The notes under the pieces were generated by a model. The model saw only the letters and a list, made by a program, of their open reading frames with translations. It was not told the origin of the DNA and did no database searches. Shown one piece after another: positions 1-9,129 of a stretch of 64,000 nucleotides of DNA; positions within the stretch are counted from its first letter, which is position 1, and every line of letters starts with the position of its first letter. A program made the translations under genes and the position numbers. Origin of the DNA: Planctomycetota bacterium (GTDB lineage: Bacteria > Planctomycetota > UBA1135 > UBA2386); the NCBI GenBank assembly GCA_020849665.1, contig JADLFX010000006.1:32082-96081 (forward strand), in the 5' to 3' direction.

Positions 1-1
1 G

Positions 2-1129
2 GTGCGCGGGCGCACGTACGACCCGGAGGGCGCGCCCCTCGGCAACGTCCGGATCACGGCCTGCCCGGTGGGACAGGGCGGCCCCGTGGTCCAGACCCGC
101 TCGGGCAGCGATGGCGCATTCCGCCTGGGCGGACTCGCCGGCGGCTACCACGAACTGAGCGCGGACCACGTCGAATACGGCACCCTCTCGTACGGTCCGG
201 TCCCCGCCGGTGCCGGCACGACCGAGGTGGAGCTCCGGTTCCCGTCCACGGGCATCGTGCAGGGCGTCCTCGTGGGCAGCGGGCAGCCCATCGCGGGTGC
301 CCATGTGCACGTGGAACGGGAGGACGGCTGGCCGCTGATTCGTGCCGGTCGCCAGATCACTCCTCGTGCACGCAGCGACGCCAAGGGCCGGTTCCGGCTC
401 CGCGGCCTCCCCCCGGGAAGATTCCGCGTGCGCGCCGAGTCTGAAGGCTGGTCGCCCACCAGCAGCGGGCCCCACGAACCCGACGGTCCGGACATCCGGA
501 TCGAGATGGTGCCTCCCTCGGAGGTGCGTGGCCTGGTGCTGGGGCCGGACGGGCGGCCCATCCGCAACGCCACCGTGCTCCTCCTCGACCACAACGACGA
601 CGGCAGCGGCCTCGCCGCCCTGCTCCTGTCCGCCACCGGACCCGGACCTGCCCTGCCGCGAACGGCGACCCGGGAGGATGGCACGTTCATCCTGACCGCG
701 GCCCCCCGCGGCGCGTGGCGGCTCGCCGTGCGCGCCTCCGGCTTCGCACCCGGAGTCCGGAGGATCACCCTGGCGGAGGCGCCCCTGGATCTCGGCGCTG
801 TACGCCTCACGACCGGGGCCACCGTGCAGGGCACCGCGCTCGACGCCGAGGGACGTCCGCTCGCCGGCGTGACCGTGTGCCTCGACCCGCTCCCTGACCC
901 GGGTGGTCCCGCGGGCGAGGATCTTCGCACCCCTTCGACCGGACGCAGCGATGCCAGCGGCGCGTTCCGTCTCGGCCCGGTCCCGGCCGGTCGCTATGAA
1001 GTGTTCTACTATTCCCCGGAGCTGGGCTCCGCCGCCGAGGCGGGCGCCTGCCGCTCCGAGACCAGGTCCGAGCTCCACTTGCTCGACGGCATGGAACGGA
1101 CCCTCGACCTCAGGCGTAGGAAGCGATGA
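2..1129 (+). CDS. Carboxypeptidase-regulatory-like repeat protein, 5' partial
   Basis: The reading frame is open from the window edge, so the N-terminus and any signal peptide are probably outside; the GTG at base 2 need not be the start. The 375 visible residues are four to five tandem beta-sandwich repeats of the carboxypeptidase regulatory-like / transthyretin type, each recognisable by a pattern such as 'VRGRTYDPEGAPLGNVRI', 'VRGLVLGPDGRPIRNATV' or 'VQGTALDAEGRPLAGVTV' followed by 'SDASGAFRLGPVPAGRYEV'. Such repeats usually form extracellular or periplasmic binding and adhesion modules. No enzymatic motif is visible. Its stop overlaps the start of the next gene (ATGA at 1126), so the two are probably co-translated and work together. 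The function is unknown. Confidence 0.75.
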   Translation: MRGRTYDPEGAPLGNVRITACPVGQGGPVVQTRSGSDGAFRLGGLAGGYHELSADHVEYGTLSYGPVPAGAGTTEVELRFPSTGIVQGVLVGSGQPIAGAHVHVEREDGWPLIRAGRQITPRARSDAKGRFRLRGLPPGRFRVRAESEGWSPTSSGPHEPDGPDIRIEMVPPSEVRGLVLGPDGRPIRNATVLLLDHNDDGSGLAALLLSATGPGPALPRTATREDGTFILTAAPRGAWRLAVRASGFAPGVRRITLAEAPLDLGAVRLTTGATVQGTALDAEGRPLAGVTVCLDPLPDPGGPAGEDLRTPSTGRSDASGAFRLGPVPAGRYEVFYYSPELGSAAEAGACRSETRSELHLLDGMERTLDLRRRKR

Positions 1130-3141
1130 ATCAGGCCGGCAAGACCCTCCTCGTCCTCGTGGCGCTGCTCGCCGCGGCGGTGGGCGTGTATCTGCTCTCG
1201 ACCGGCGGCGAGCCCGAAGCACCCTCAGGCGTCCCGCACCAGAGCCGGCCGTCGGAGGAGCCGAAGGAGCCGAACCGCCCGCCTGCCCAGACCGTGACGC
1301 GCCAGGAGCCCAAGCCCGCCACGACGCCTTCGGGCCGGCGCGAGCTCGTGGACGACCAGAAGCAGGCCGCCAGCTACAAGCAGGGATTCCGCGGCCGCGT
1401 GGTGGATCCCTCCGGTGCACCCGTCGTGAATGCGAAGGTGTTCCTGATGGAAGGCCCCGGAGCCAACATCTTCGCGACCCTCACGGCGATCCAGAAGGGG
1501 GCCGTGTTCCCCCCGATCGCGCGCACCGAGACCAACGAGCAGGGCCAGTACGTGCTCGGGGTCGAACAGGTCGTGCCGGACAAGACCTTCGAGATCCGCG
1601 TGCTCAGCGACCGCTACTGCGACGAGAAGGTCCCCGGCCTCAGCCTCAAGGAGGAGGTCTGGTACGACGTTCCGCAGATCCAGCTCAAGGCCGGCATCTC
1701 GGTGCGGGGCGTGGTCACGGTGGCGGGCAGCAACGGCGTGCCGGTGGCCAATGCCGAGGTCGCCGTGAAGGTGAACTCGGCGTTCCCCGACCTCTCGCCC
1801 ACCCCGGGCCGCGAGCGCGGCGTCACCGTGCGCACCGATGCGTCGGGCAACTACCGGATGGACAACGTGCCCCCTGGCCTCGTCAGCGTCTCCGCGGTCG
1901 CGGCCGGATACGCCCGCGCAGAACGGCAGAATCTCACTCTCGATCCGTCGGGTGAAAACCGGTTCGACTTCGAACTGCCCCAGGGCGTGACCATCGCCGG
2001 CACGGTGGTGGATGCCGCCGGCAAGCCGATCTCGAGTGCCCGCGTGCGCGCCTCCGCGATCTCGTCCAAGACGCCGAGCAACGAAGAGACGCGCAGCGCC
2101 AACGACGGGACGTTCGAGCTGATCGGGCTGGTCGAGGCTCCCTACAAGCTGGAGGCCATGGCCACCGGCTACGTGCGTGGCGAGCTGGTCGCAGAACCGG
2201 GCAAGCGCGACGCGATGATCGTGCTCGAGAAGCAGGGCATGGCGCGCATCCAGGTGTTCGGCAAGAACAACCGCCTGGTGACCAACTACACGTTGGTCGT
2301 GAAGAGCCACCACGCCGGCCAGGAGTACTTCGGCAACACCGAGATCCCGCCGAAGACCGTCCAGAATCCCAAGGACGGGATCGGGTTCGTCGAGGGCATC
2401 GACCCCGGCGCGTATGTGTTCGAGGTGGTCTCGCGCGGCTACGCCAAGGCGTTCTCGGACCCGTTCCAGGTGGCCATCGGCGTCGAGCCTCCGCTCGTGC
2501 AGGTCTACCTCAACGAGGGCGGGATCCTCGAGGGCCGGGCCGTGGGCCCGGACGGCCAGGGCCTGTCGGGCGTCACCGTCGAGACGCTGCCCAACCACCT
2601 GGACGAGAACCCGTTCACCAGCATGTTCGCGGGGTTGATCCCGTACATGATCACCCGCACCTCGCTGGTGACCGGTGAGGACGGCAAGTTCCGCTTCACG
2701 CTCCTGAACGCCGGCACCTACCAGCTCAAGCTCTCGCACCCCGGGGCGTTCACCGTGTTCCTCAAGGGCAACGAGGTGCGCACCGGCGAGGTCACGCAGG
2801 TCCCCACCATCCGCATGGACCAGGGGACCGTGGTCAGCGGCACCGTGCGCGTCGACGGAGCGGCCGCCGGGCAGGTCAAGGTCACGATCTCCACGGTCAC
2901 CGACCCGGCCAACCCGGCGAGTACGGGAGGCGCCTTCAGCGACACCGTGGTGTCGGACAACGAGGGCCGGTTCGTGTTCGCCAAGCGCGTGCCGCCCGGT
3001 CGCTACCAGGTGATGGCGTCGCGCCAGACCCTGCCCAACCCCCTGATGCAGATCGCCGACTTCGCCAAGACCAAGCAGGAATTCGAGCTGGGACGCGGCC
3101 AGGCGACCCACACGCTGCAGATCCAGATCACGTCGAACTGA
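1126..3141 (+). CDS. Membrane-anchored carboxypeptidase-regulatory repeat protein
   Basis: A 671-residue protein with one hydrophobic segment at about residues 7-24 ('TLLVLVALLAAAVGVYLL'), which acts as an uncleaved anchor or a signal peptide. A Pro/Glu/Lys-rich low-complexity linker follows (about 30-75), then five or more carboxypeptidase-regulatory-like beta-sandwich repeats, for example 'GRVVDPSGAPVVNAKVFL', 'GTVVDAAGKPISSARVRA', 'GRAVGPDGQGLSGVTVET' and 'GTVRVDGAAAGQVKVTIS', each ending in a 'dG.frl..l.pG.Y.l' motif. It lies outside the cytoplasm, and its start overlaps the stop of the preceding repeat protein by ATGA. No catalytic residues are seen. It could be an adhesin, a cell-surface scaffold or a polymer-binding protein; the repeats do not decide between these. 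Confidence 0.8.
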   Translation: MNQAGKTLLVLVALLAAAVGVYLLSTGGEPEAPSGVPHQSRPSEEPKEPNRPPAQTVTRQEPKPATTPSGRRELVDDQKQAASYKQGFRGRVVDPSGAPVVNAKVFLMEGPGANIFATLTAIQKGAVFPPIARTETNEQGQYVLGVEQVVPDKTFEIRVLSDRYCDEKVPGLSLKEEVWYDVPQIQLKAGISVRGVVTVAGSNGVPVANAEVAVKVNSAFPDLSPTPGRERGVTVRTDASGNYRMDNVPPGLVSVSAVAAGYARAERQNLTLDPSGENRFDFELPQGVTIAGTVVDAAGKPISSARVRASAISSKTPSNEETRSANDGTFELIGLVEAPYKLEAMATGYVRGELVAEPGKRDAMIVLEKQGMARIQVFGKNNRLVTNYTLVVKSHHAGQEYFGNTEIPPKTVQNPKDGIGFVEGIDPGAYVFEVVSRGYAKAFSDPFQVAIGVEPPLVQVYLNEGGILEGRAVGPDGQGLSGVTVETLPNHLDENPFTSMFAGLIPYMITRTSLVTGEDGKFRFTLLNAGTYQLKLSHPGAFTVFLKGNEVRTGEVTQVPTIRMDQGTVVSGTVRVDGAAAGQVKVTISTVTDPANPASTGGAFSDTVVSDNEGRFVFAKRVPPGRYQVMASRQTLPNPLMQIADFAKTKQEFELGRGQATHTLQIQITSN

Positions 3142-3331
3142 GTCGGCCTGGCGCCAGCGGCGGGCCGCGGCAGCAAACTCCCTGGCGTCGCCGCGGCTCC
3201 CGACGACACCGGCGCCTGCGACGACCGGCCCGCGCGACGCGCTGCGGAGCCCCGTGGAACGAGGTTCGCGGCGGCTGGCGCGTGGCGGGCCCTGGCTGGT
3301 GCCCCCGCCGGCAGGGGAGGAAGATGCGCGC

Positions 3332-4456
3332 ATGACCCCGCTGCCGCGCCGCCCCACCTACTGGGAGTACATCCGCGTCGAGGATCTGCTGACCCTGCAG
3401 GGCGGGATCGAAGGGGACGAAGAGCAGCTCGCCGACGACGAGGTGCGCTTCATCGTCATCCATCAGGTCGACGAACTCTGGTTCAAGCTGGTCCTGCGCG
3501 AACTGCGCACCGCGCGCGACCTGTTCCGGCGCGACTACGTGCCGGAGACCGCGCTCGCCGCGGCCAACCTGGCGCTGCGTCGCGTCGCGCTGATCTTCCA
3601 GCTCGCCAGCGACCACTTCCGGCTGATGGAGTCGATGCGCTCGCGGGACTACCTGCGCTTCCGTGACAAGCTCTCGCCGGCGAGCGGCTTCCAGTCGGCG
3701 CAGATGCGCGAGATCGAGGTCCTGATGGGTCTCGACGATGGCGACCGGATCGCATTCGGCAACGAGGCCAGCTACCGGGATGCGCTGCGCGGCCCGAACG
3801 GCGAGGCGACGCCGGCCTCGGAACGAGTCGCCCGGCGGAGCGCCGACCGTCCATCGCTCAAGGAGGCGATCTACGCCTGGCTGCAGCGCACCCCGATCCA
3901 CGGCTCGAAGCCCGGCAGCGCCGGTGACGCCGAAGCCGTCGCGTCGTTCCTGCGCGAGTTCCTGCAGGGTCACGAGCAGAGCAGCAGGGACAGTGTCGAG
4001 CACACCGTGCGCAGCCAGGCACTCACACCCGGCGACGGGGACCGGCTCCGGCGGCGCTACGGGGAGCAGCTGGACAAGGCGCGGGCGTGGCTGGCAGCCG
4101 AGGACGTACGCGACGCCGCGGAACGGCCGCGGCGCCAGCGCCTGCGGGCCGCGCTGCTCTTCATCGACAGTCACCGCGAACTGCCGCTCCTGTCCTGGCC
4201 CTGCGAGATCCTGGACACGATCGTGGAGGCGGAGCAGGCCATGCTGATCTTCCGCCAGCGCCACGCCCGGATGGTGGAGCGCGTGATCGGCCGCCGGATC
4301 GGCACGGGTGGCTCCGACGGCGTGGACTACCTCGACCAGACGGCACTGCGCTACCGCGTGTTCCAGGAGATCTGGGCGGCACGCACGCTCCTGCTGCGCC
4401 CCGAGCTGGCTCCGCCGGTGCGGAATCAGGACTTCTACGGCCTGCGCGCGCCGTGA
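3332..4456 (+). CDS. kynA: Tryptophan 2,3-dioxygenase
   Basis: Haem enzyme that opens the indole ring of L-tryptophan to N-formylkynurenine, the first step of the kynurenine route. The N-terminal 'FIVIHQVDELWFKLVLREL' carries the distal-pocket His. 'DYLRFRDKLSPASGFQSAQM' is the family signature in the middle. 'FRQRHARMVERVIGRRIGTG' plus 'GGSDGVDYL' near the C-terminus holds the proximal haem His and the Thr/Gly loop that grips the substrate. The chosen ATG is preceded by GGGGAGGA at a good distance; the frame stays open upstream to 3254 but that stretch is Arg/Gly-rich and unlike the family. The 374-residue length is long for a bacterial TDO, with an insert around residues 140-190. No other kynurenine-pathway gene is nearby. 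Confidence 0.93.
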   Translation: MTPLPRRPTYWEYIRVEDLLTLQGGIEGDEEQLADDEVRFIVIHQVDELWFKLVLRELRTARDLFRRDYVPETALAAANLALRRVALIFQLASDHFRLMESMRSRDYLRFRDKLSPASGFQSAQMREIEVLMGLDDGDRIAFGNEASYRDALRGPNGEATPASERVARRSADRPSLKEAIYAWLQRTPIHGSKPGSAGDAEAVASFLREFLQGHEQSSRDSVEHTVRSQALTPGDGDRLRRRYGEQLDKARAWLAAEDVRDAAERPRRQRLRAALLFIDSHRELPLLSWPCEILDTIVEAEQAMLIFRQRHARMVERVIGRRIGTGGSDGVDYLDQTALRYRVFQEIWAARTLLLRPELAPPVRNQDFYGLRAP

Positions 4457-4496
4457 CCCCGGCGCGGAGCATCGGACCCCGGATGCCGGCCGGCCC

Positions 4497-6056
4497 TCAG
4501 TAGGCGCGGTACTCGCCGCCGTTCTCGTCCGCGAGCTGACGCAGGAAGCCGGCGTTCAGCTCCTTGCCGATCGCGATGCAATGGATGACCACCCGCTTCA
4601 GGGCGTTCCACTGGCGCACCGAGACCAGGATGGCGTCGGTGCTGTCGGGTGAGTTGTCCGGACGCGTCGGCGACCCATCGGTCAGCAGGAAGATCGTGTC
4701 CACCTCCGTGCCGTAGTAGCGGTCGCTGGCACCGCGCCCCACGAACGCGAACGCACGCTGCACGGCGTCGTGGATGTTGGTGCTGGAGGAGGGGCCGAGT
4801 TCGCGCACCCAGGCCTGGGCCGCCGCCACCGTCGCCGTGTCGGACTTCACCATGCGCGGCTGCCAGGCGTGGACCATGTCGTTGAACCAGACGATGTTGA
4901 ACGCCTTGCCGGTCTCGAGCGAACCGAGCGCGCGGATCAGTTCGGCCTTGCAGGCCTCCATGCGGGTGGTGGTCGGCACCTCCCCTCCGGCCGTGGTCTG
5001 GCCGGTGCGCAGCTGGATCTCCCGCTGCATCGAGCCCGAGCAATCGATCACGTAGACGATGCCCTTGCCGTCCTGAGGGATGTCGAAGTACGACGACGTG
5101 CCGCCCGAGGCGGACCTACGCTCGCCGGGCCGGCCCCGGCCCAGAGGCTCGGCCCCCGAGACGAAGCGCGCGCCTTCGGCCTTGAACCAGGCCCGCCAGG
5201 TGGACACGGACGTGCCGTGTCTCTGACTGGTGATCGTCTCCAGCGCACGGGACACCGCCACCGCCGCCTGGCCCCGCTCCACCTCCAGCAGGTCGATCAG
5301 CGGCAGGATCGCCCGTCCCTGTGCCATCCGCGCCAGCGCACTCGCGGCCTCGACCCGGACCGCCTCCTCCTTGTGCCCGAGCAGGTGGAGCACCGGGTCC
5401 AGCATCTGCGCTCCCTGCTTGCCCAGGGCTCCGATGCCGATCAGCGCCGGGATCAACTCGTCGTTGGCGCGCGCCACCTCGAGTGCCTTCCCGAGCTCGA
5501 CCGCCATCGGCGGCACGAGGGACGCCGCACGCCGGGCGATCGCGACCTTGAGGGACAGGGCCTGCCGGCGGTCACGCTGCACGTTCGCGAGCAGCCACGC
5601 GACCGTGTCCCGGCTCTGCAGGCGATCCACGCGCGCGCGAAGGGCCTCGCCCAGCGCCTGCTGGTCGTCGAGCGCCTTGCGCAGGCGATCCGCCTGCAGC
5701 TTCAGGTCGTGGTAGAGGAGGTTCTTCTGGTTGGGAAGGTCGCGGCGTTCGCTGCGCTCCTGCCCCTCGAGGACCTTCGCGATCTGCTCGCTGATCCGCG
5801 CGCGGTCCTGCTCCACCGACGCGATCTCGGCCTCCAGCTGCAGGTGGGCGTCGACGTAGGCCTTCGCCACGCTGAGGGACTCGAGGCCCTCCAAGGCGGC
5901 GAGGGCCCTGGTGCGCGCATCCGGATCGGAGAGGGTGCCCTTGGCGGGCGGTGCGAACGCGCGGCGGAACGCAGCCAGGGCCTTGGCCTCGTCCTGGGCC
6001 TGTGGGAGGCAGAGCAGGAGCACGGCGCACGCTGCGACCGGGATCATCCGGGCCAT
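4497..6056 (-). CDS. Exported HEAT-repeat / von Willebrand factor A protein
   Basis: A 519-residue protein. The N-terminus ('MIPVAACAVLLLCLPQA', from the internal Met at 6047) is a signal peptide. A coiled-coil-like, Glu/Arg/Gln-rich region follows, then a short HEAT/armadillo-like segment ('EEAVRVEAASALARM'), and a C-terminal VWA domain with a complete MIDAS: 'VYVIDCSGSM' (DxSxS), 'SSSTNIHDAV' (Thr) and 'IFLLTDGSP' (Asp). MIDAS-type VWA domains bind protein ligands through a divalent metal. Two start codons compete: ATG at 6056 and ATG at 6047. The second lies 7 nt after a TAGAAT hexamer and would give a nearly leaderless mRNA and a perfect signal peptide. It is convergent with kynA. The partner is unknown. 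Confidence 0.8.
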   Translation of the reverse strand: MARMIPVAACAVLLLCLPQAQDEAKALAAFRRAFAPPAKGTLSDPDARTRALAALEGLESLSVAKAYVDAHLQLEAEIASVEQDRARISEQIAKVLEGQERSERRDLPNQKNLLYHDLKLQADRLRKALDDQQALGEALRARVDRLQSRDTVAWLLANVQRDRRQALSLKVAIARRAASLVPPMAVELGKALEVARANDELIPALIGIGALGKQGAQMLDPVLHLLGHKEEAVRVEAASALARMAQGRAILPLIDLLEVERGQAAVAVSRALETITSQRHGTSVSTWRAWFKAEGARFVSGAEPLGRGRPGERRSASGGTSSYFDIPQDGKGIVYVIDCSGSMQREIQLRTGQTTAGGEVPTTTRMEACKAELIRALGSLETGKAFNIVWFNDMVHAWQPRMVKSDTATVAAAQAWVRELGPSSSTNIHDAVQRAFAFVGRGASDRYYGTEVDTIFLLTDGSPTRPDNSPDSTDAILVSVRQWNALKRVVIHCIAIGKELNAGFLRQLADENGGEYRAY

Positions 6057-6171
6057 TCTACCGCGGCCCGAGTCCCGCCTTCCGGCGAGCGTCGCGAGGC
6101 TCGCGCCAGCCGGCATGCCGGCAACGGGAGAGTCGGGAGAGGTCGCGCCGCCAGGCGCCGCCGGAGGGTGC

Positions 6172-7158
6172 TCAGCCGCGCAGCAGGCGCGTGGCCTCCT
6201 CGACGTCGGCACGGGAGCCGATGTAGAGGGGCGTGCGCTGGTGCAGTTCGGCCGGCTCGACCTCGAGGATCGGGCGTTCGCCGTCGGTGGCGTGCCCGCC
6301 GGCCTGCCGCGCCACCATGGCCAGCGGCGCTCCCTCGTAGAGCAGACGCAGCTTGCCGTTCTTGCGCTTGGCCTCGCCTGGGTACATGTAGATCCCGCCC
6401 TGGACCAGGGTCCGGTGGAAGTCGGCGACCAGCGCTCCCACGTAGCGCGCCGAGCGCTTGCCGCACGCGGTCTGGCCCAGCCGGAAGCGTTGCACCATGG
6501 CGCGGGTCCGTTCGTCCCACTTGGCCTCGTTGGCCTCGTTCACGGCATACGATCCCGTGCCCTCGGGGATGCGCATCCCGGGGTGGGTCAGGAAGAACTC
6601 GCCGATCGCGCGGTCGAGCGTGAAGCCGTTCACCGGACCCCCCGAGGTGTAGACGAACATCGTGGCCGGCCCGTAGAGGATGTAGCCGGCGGCCACCTGC
6701 TCGCTCCCCGGCTGCAGGAAGTCCGCGAGCGTGGCGCGCGGGCCGTCGGTGCAGCGCCGGTGGATGCTGAAGATGCTGCCCATGGCGCCGTTGGCATCCA
6801 CGTTGCTCGAGCCATCGAGTGGGTCGAACACGAGCACGTACTTCCCGGTCCGCTCTCCGGAGTAGTAGTAGACGTCGCTCATCTCCTCGGAGGCGATCGA
6901 CGAGACCGTGTCGACGGTCTCGAACACGCGGATGAAGATGTCGTTGCTCAGGACGTCCAGGGCGCGCACTTCCTCGTCCTGCACGTTCTTGTCCCCCGTG
7001 AGTCCGAGGCGGCCGACGAACCCGGCCCGCATGATCTCCATGGCGATCATGCGCCCCGCGAGGCTGAGTCGGGAGAGGAGCCGGGACAGCTCGCCGGTGG
7101 CTCCCGGCACCTTTGCCTGATCGTGGACGAACTGCTCGACGAGAGTGTGGCGCTGCAT
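6172..7158 (-). CDS. fbp: Fructose-1,6-bisphosphatase, class I
   Basis: Hydrolyses fructose 1,6-bisphosphate to fructose 6-phosphate in gluconeogenesis. The 328 residues fit the class I family. Metal- and substrate-binding motifs are present: 'IASEEMSDVYYYSGERTG' in the middle and the signature 'VLVFDPLDGSSNVDANGAMG' (metal-binding Asp residues and the phosphate loop). 'RYVGALVADFHRTLVQGGIY' and 'GKLRLLYEGAPLAMVARQAGG' follow, as in plant and bacterial FBPases. The start is the ATG at 7158; a stem-loop lies 4 nt before it. It stands alone between the glycosyltransferase gene upstream and the VWA gene downstream, both on the same strand. Confidence 0.95.
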   Translation of the reverse strand: MQRHTLVEQFVHDQAKVPGATGELSRLLSRLSLAGRMIAMEIMRAGFVGRLGLTGDKNVQDEEVRALDVLSNDIFIRVFETVDTVSSIASEEMSDVYYYSGERTGKYVLVFDPLDGSSNVDANGAMGSIFSIHRRCTDGPRATLADFLQPGSEQVAAGYILYGPATMFVYTSGGPVNGFTLDRAIGEFFLTHPGMRIPEGTGSYAVNEANEAKWDERTRAMVQRFRLGQTACGKRSARYVGALVADFHRTLVQGGIYMYPGEAKRKNGKLRLLYEGAPLAMVARQAGGHATDGERPILEVEPAELHQRTPLYIGSRADVEEATRLLRG

Positions 7159-7162
7159 GGTG

Positions 7163-7181
7163 GGCGAGGACGATCCTCGCC
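7163..7181 (-). promoter_or_regulatory. Stem-loop in the fbp leader
   Basis: An 8-bp perfect inverted repeat (GGCGAGGA / TCCTCGCC) with a 3-nt loop ends 4 nt before the fbp start codon. The only Shine-Dalgarno-like GAGGA upstream of fbp sits in its left arm. A TAGACT hexamer on the same strand lies just upstream, so the hairpin would be at or near the 5' end of the transcript. It could control translation or protect the mRNA; no ligand-binding motif is recognised. Confidence 0.4.
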
Positions 7182-7245
7182 GAAGTCTAACCCGGGCCTG
7201 GGGGGGATCGCGGCCGGGGCCGAGGGCGGTCTGCGCGCCTGCGGA

Positions 7246-9129
7246 TCACCGATGCCACCGCACTGGCGCCAGCCCGCCGCCGGTCGCCGCGACGACGGTC
7301 TCCGGCCCGCACGCCGCGACGCGCAGGATCAGCGCCGTGCCGTCCCTGCCATCCGCGAGCGTGACGGCTGGCTCCGCGCCGCTCGCCGACCGCGCCTGGA
7401 GCCTCTGACCGGCCGCGCCCCTCCAGAGGACGTAACGGTCGCCTCCCCCCGCAGGTCCAAGGTCCTCCAAGGCGGGACCGTCCTGCGGGGGCGTACCGCG
7501 ACCCACGCGCCAGTACAGCACGAACGCCTCCGTGCCGGGTACGCCGGCGTGCGCCAGGGGCACGTCGAATCGTGCCACTTCGCGCAGGTCGCGGGTCGGC
7601 GCGAAGTCCTGGCCGAAGTGGCCGCCGCTGGCGTGCGGCCAGCCGCGGGGCCAGGGCTCCGGCACGGTGAACTGCACGGGGAAGTCCAGGACGAAGCGGA
7701 CGCCCTCGCGATCCAGCCACCCGGAGAGGTCGCCGGCGCGCAGCGCCGCGAACGCGCGCGCATCCACCTTGCCGTCCAGGTTCAGCACCGGACCCGGGTG
7801 GTGCCAGCTCACGATTCCCGAGTTGAACGCGCCGACCTTCTCGCCCGCCGGCAGGACGCGCGCCAGGAAGCGTCCCGCCATCATCATCTCCTCCTGCCAG
7901 GGTTCCGCAGGACGCGCCGCGCGCGGATCGACGGCACGCGCGGCCAGGATCGCGAGCACGAGGAGGGGTGCGGCGCGCGGCCGCGTCGCGAGCATGAGGC
8001 CAAACGCCAGGACCGCCGGCACGGCGAGGGTCACGAAGTAGTAGTGCCGCGGGTAGAGGCGCACGACGTGGTGCACGAACACCAGGACCACGGCACCGAC
8101 CAACGCACCGCGCAGGACCCGGAAGCGGGGCCCGGCGGCGTCCCAGCGCGGCAGTGCCCGCAGGGCGAATGCCGCACTCACCGGCACCAGCAGGTCGTGC
8201 GCCCCCGCGATGCCCGCCGCGCCCACGATCACCAGGGGCCAGAGCCGCCAGCGCGCCCCGACCCAGGGTGCCACGGCGGCCGCGACCCAGCCCGCCATCG
8301 GCAACACGCCACCGTGCTCGTAGGGCGTGCCGAGCAGCACGGGCCGCAGCCACCACCAGAGATGGTGCAGCCGTTCGGCGGCGCCGGGCTGGCCCGCCTC
8401 GAAGTGCTGCCAGAAGAGCCACGGGAGCGGCGCGGCGGAATCCTGCAGCGGCCGCCCGGTGGTGAGCATGCCGAAGGCCGCAACGGCCAGGGGCGGGACG
8501 AGGGCCAGGCATGCACCGCGCCACCAGGGGCGGATCGCCATGACCAGCACGCCCGCGGCGATCGGCACCAGGTCGCTGCGCGCCAGCGCCGCCACGAGCG
8601 CCGCGAGCAGCACCCAGCGCCCGTGCCAGGCCGCGGCCACGAGCCCGAGCAGGGCGGCGCAGGCGAGGGCGGTCTCCTGGCCGTTCTGGGCCTCGGCGAG
8701 GGCCGCTGGCGTGGCGAGGTAGAGCAGCCCCCCACAGACGCCAAGCCGGTTCCTGCCGAGGAGCAGCCCGAGCCCGAGCGCGGTGCCGACATGCAGTACG
8801 AGGCCGAGGCCCTGCGCGATCCACGGCAGGTGCGCGCCCGCGCCGAGTGCTGCGGCGCCGGCGAGCACCAACGCCCAGAGCGGATGCACGCCGCTCGTGG
8901 TCGCACCCGCGCTGACCTCCGGCACGCCGCGCTCGGCGAGGTTGCGGGCGAACGCGAAGTAGTAGTACGCGTCGTCGCGCCAGCGGGTGACCGCTGGCAG
9001 CTCGCCGAAGTCCAGGCCTCGCGCCACGACGATCGCTGCCAGGACGCCACACAGCGCAGTGGCCAGGCGCAGGCCGCGCTCGGGCGCCGGCAGATCAGGC
9101 GCCGAAGAGGAAGGCACGGATGCGCTCAC
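7246..9129 (-). CDS. GT-C type membrane glycosyltransferase-like protein
   Basis: About 627 residues with some ten or more hydrophobic helices in the first two thirds and a soluble C-terminal domain. The N-terminal signature 'WRDDAYYYFAFARNLAERG' followed by 'TTSGVHPLWALVLAGA' matches the GT-C dolichyl-phosphate-mannose / ArnT-like family, where the acidic pair in the first outer loop is catalytic. The substrate is probably a polyprenyl-phosphate sugar added to a lipid or protein at the outer face of the inner membrane; the acceptor is not evident. The start is uncertain: I chose the GTG at 9129, which overlaps the end of the upstream hydrolase gene by 35 nt. A further GTG lies at 9117, and no strong ribosome binding site marks either. 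Confidence 0.7.
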   Translation of the reverse strand: MSASVPSSSAPDLPAPERGLRLATALCGVLAAIVVARGLDFGELPAVTRWRDDAYYYFAFARNLAERGVPEVSAGATTSGVHPLWALVLAGAAALGAGAHLPWIAQGLGLVLHVGTALGLGLLLGRNRLGVCGGLLYLATPAALAEAQNGQETALACAALLGLVAAAWHGRWVLLAALVAALARSDLVPIAAGVLVMAIRPWWRGACLALVPPLAVAAFGMLTTGRPLQDSAAPLPWLFWQHFEAGQPGAAERLHHLWWWLRPVLLGTPYEHGGVLPMAGWVAAAVAPWVGARWRLWPLVIVGAAGIAGAHDLLVPVSAAFALRALPRWDAAGPRFRVLRGALVGAVVLVFVHHVVRLYPRHYYFVTLAVPAVLAFGLMLATRPRAAPLLVLAILAARAVDPRAARPAEPWQEEMMMAGRFLARVLPAGEKVGAFNSGIVSWHHPGPVLNLDGKVDARAFAALRAGDLSGWLDREGVRFVLDFPVQFTVPEPWPRGWPHASGGHFGQDFAPTRDLREVARFDVPLAHAGVPGTEAFVLYWRVGRGTPPQDGPALEDLGPAGGGDRYVLWRGAAGQRLQARSASGAEPAVTLADGRDGTALILRVAACGPETVVAATGGGLAPVRWHR

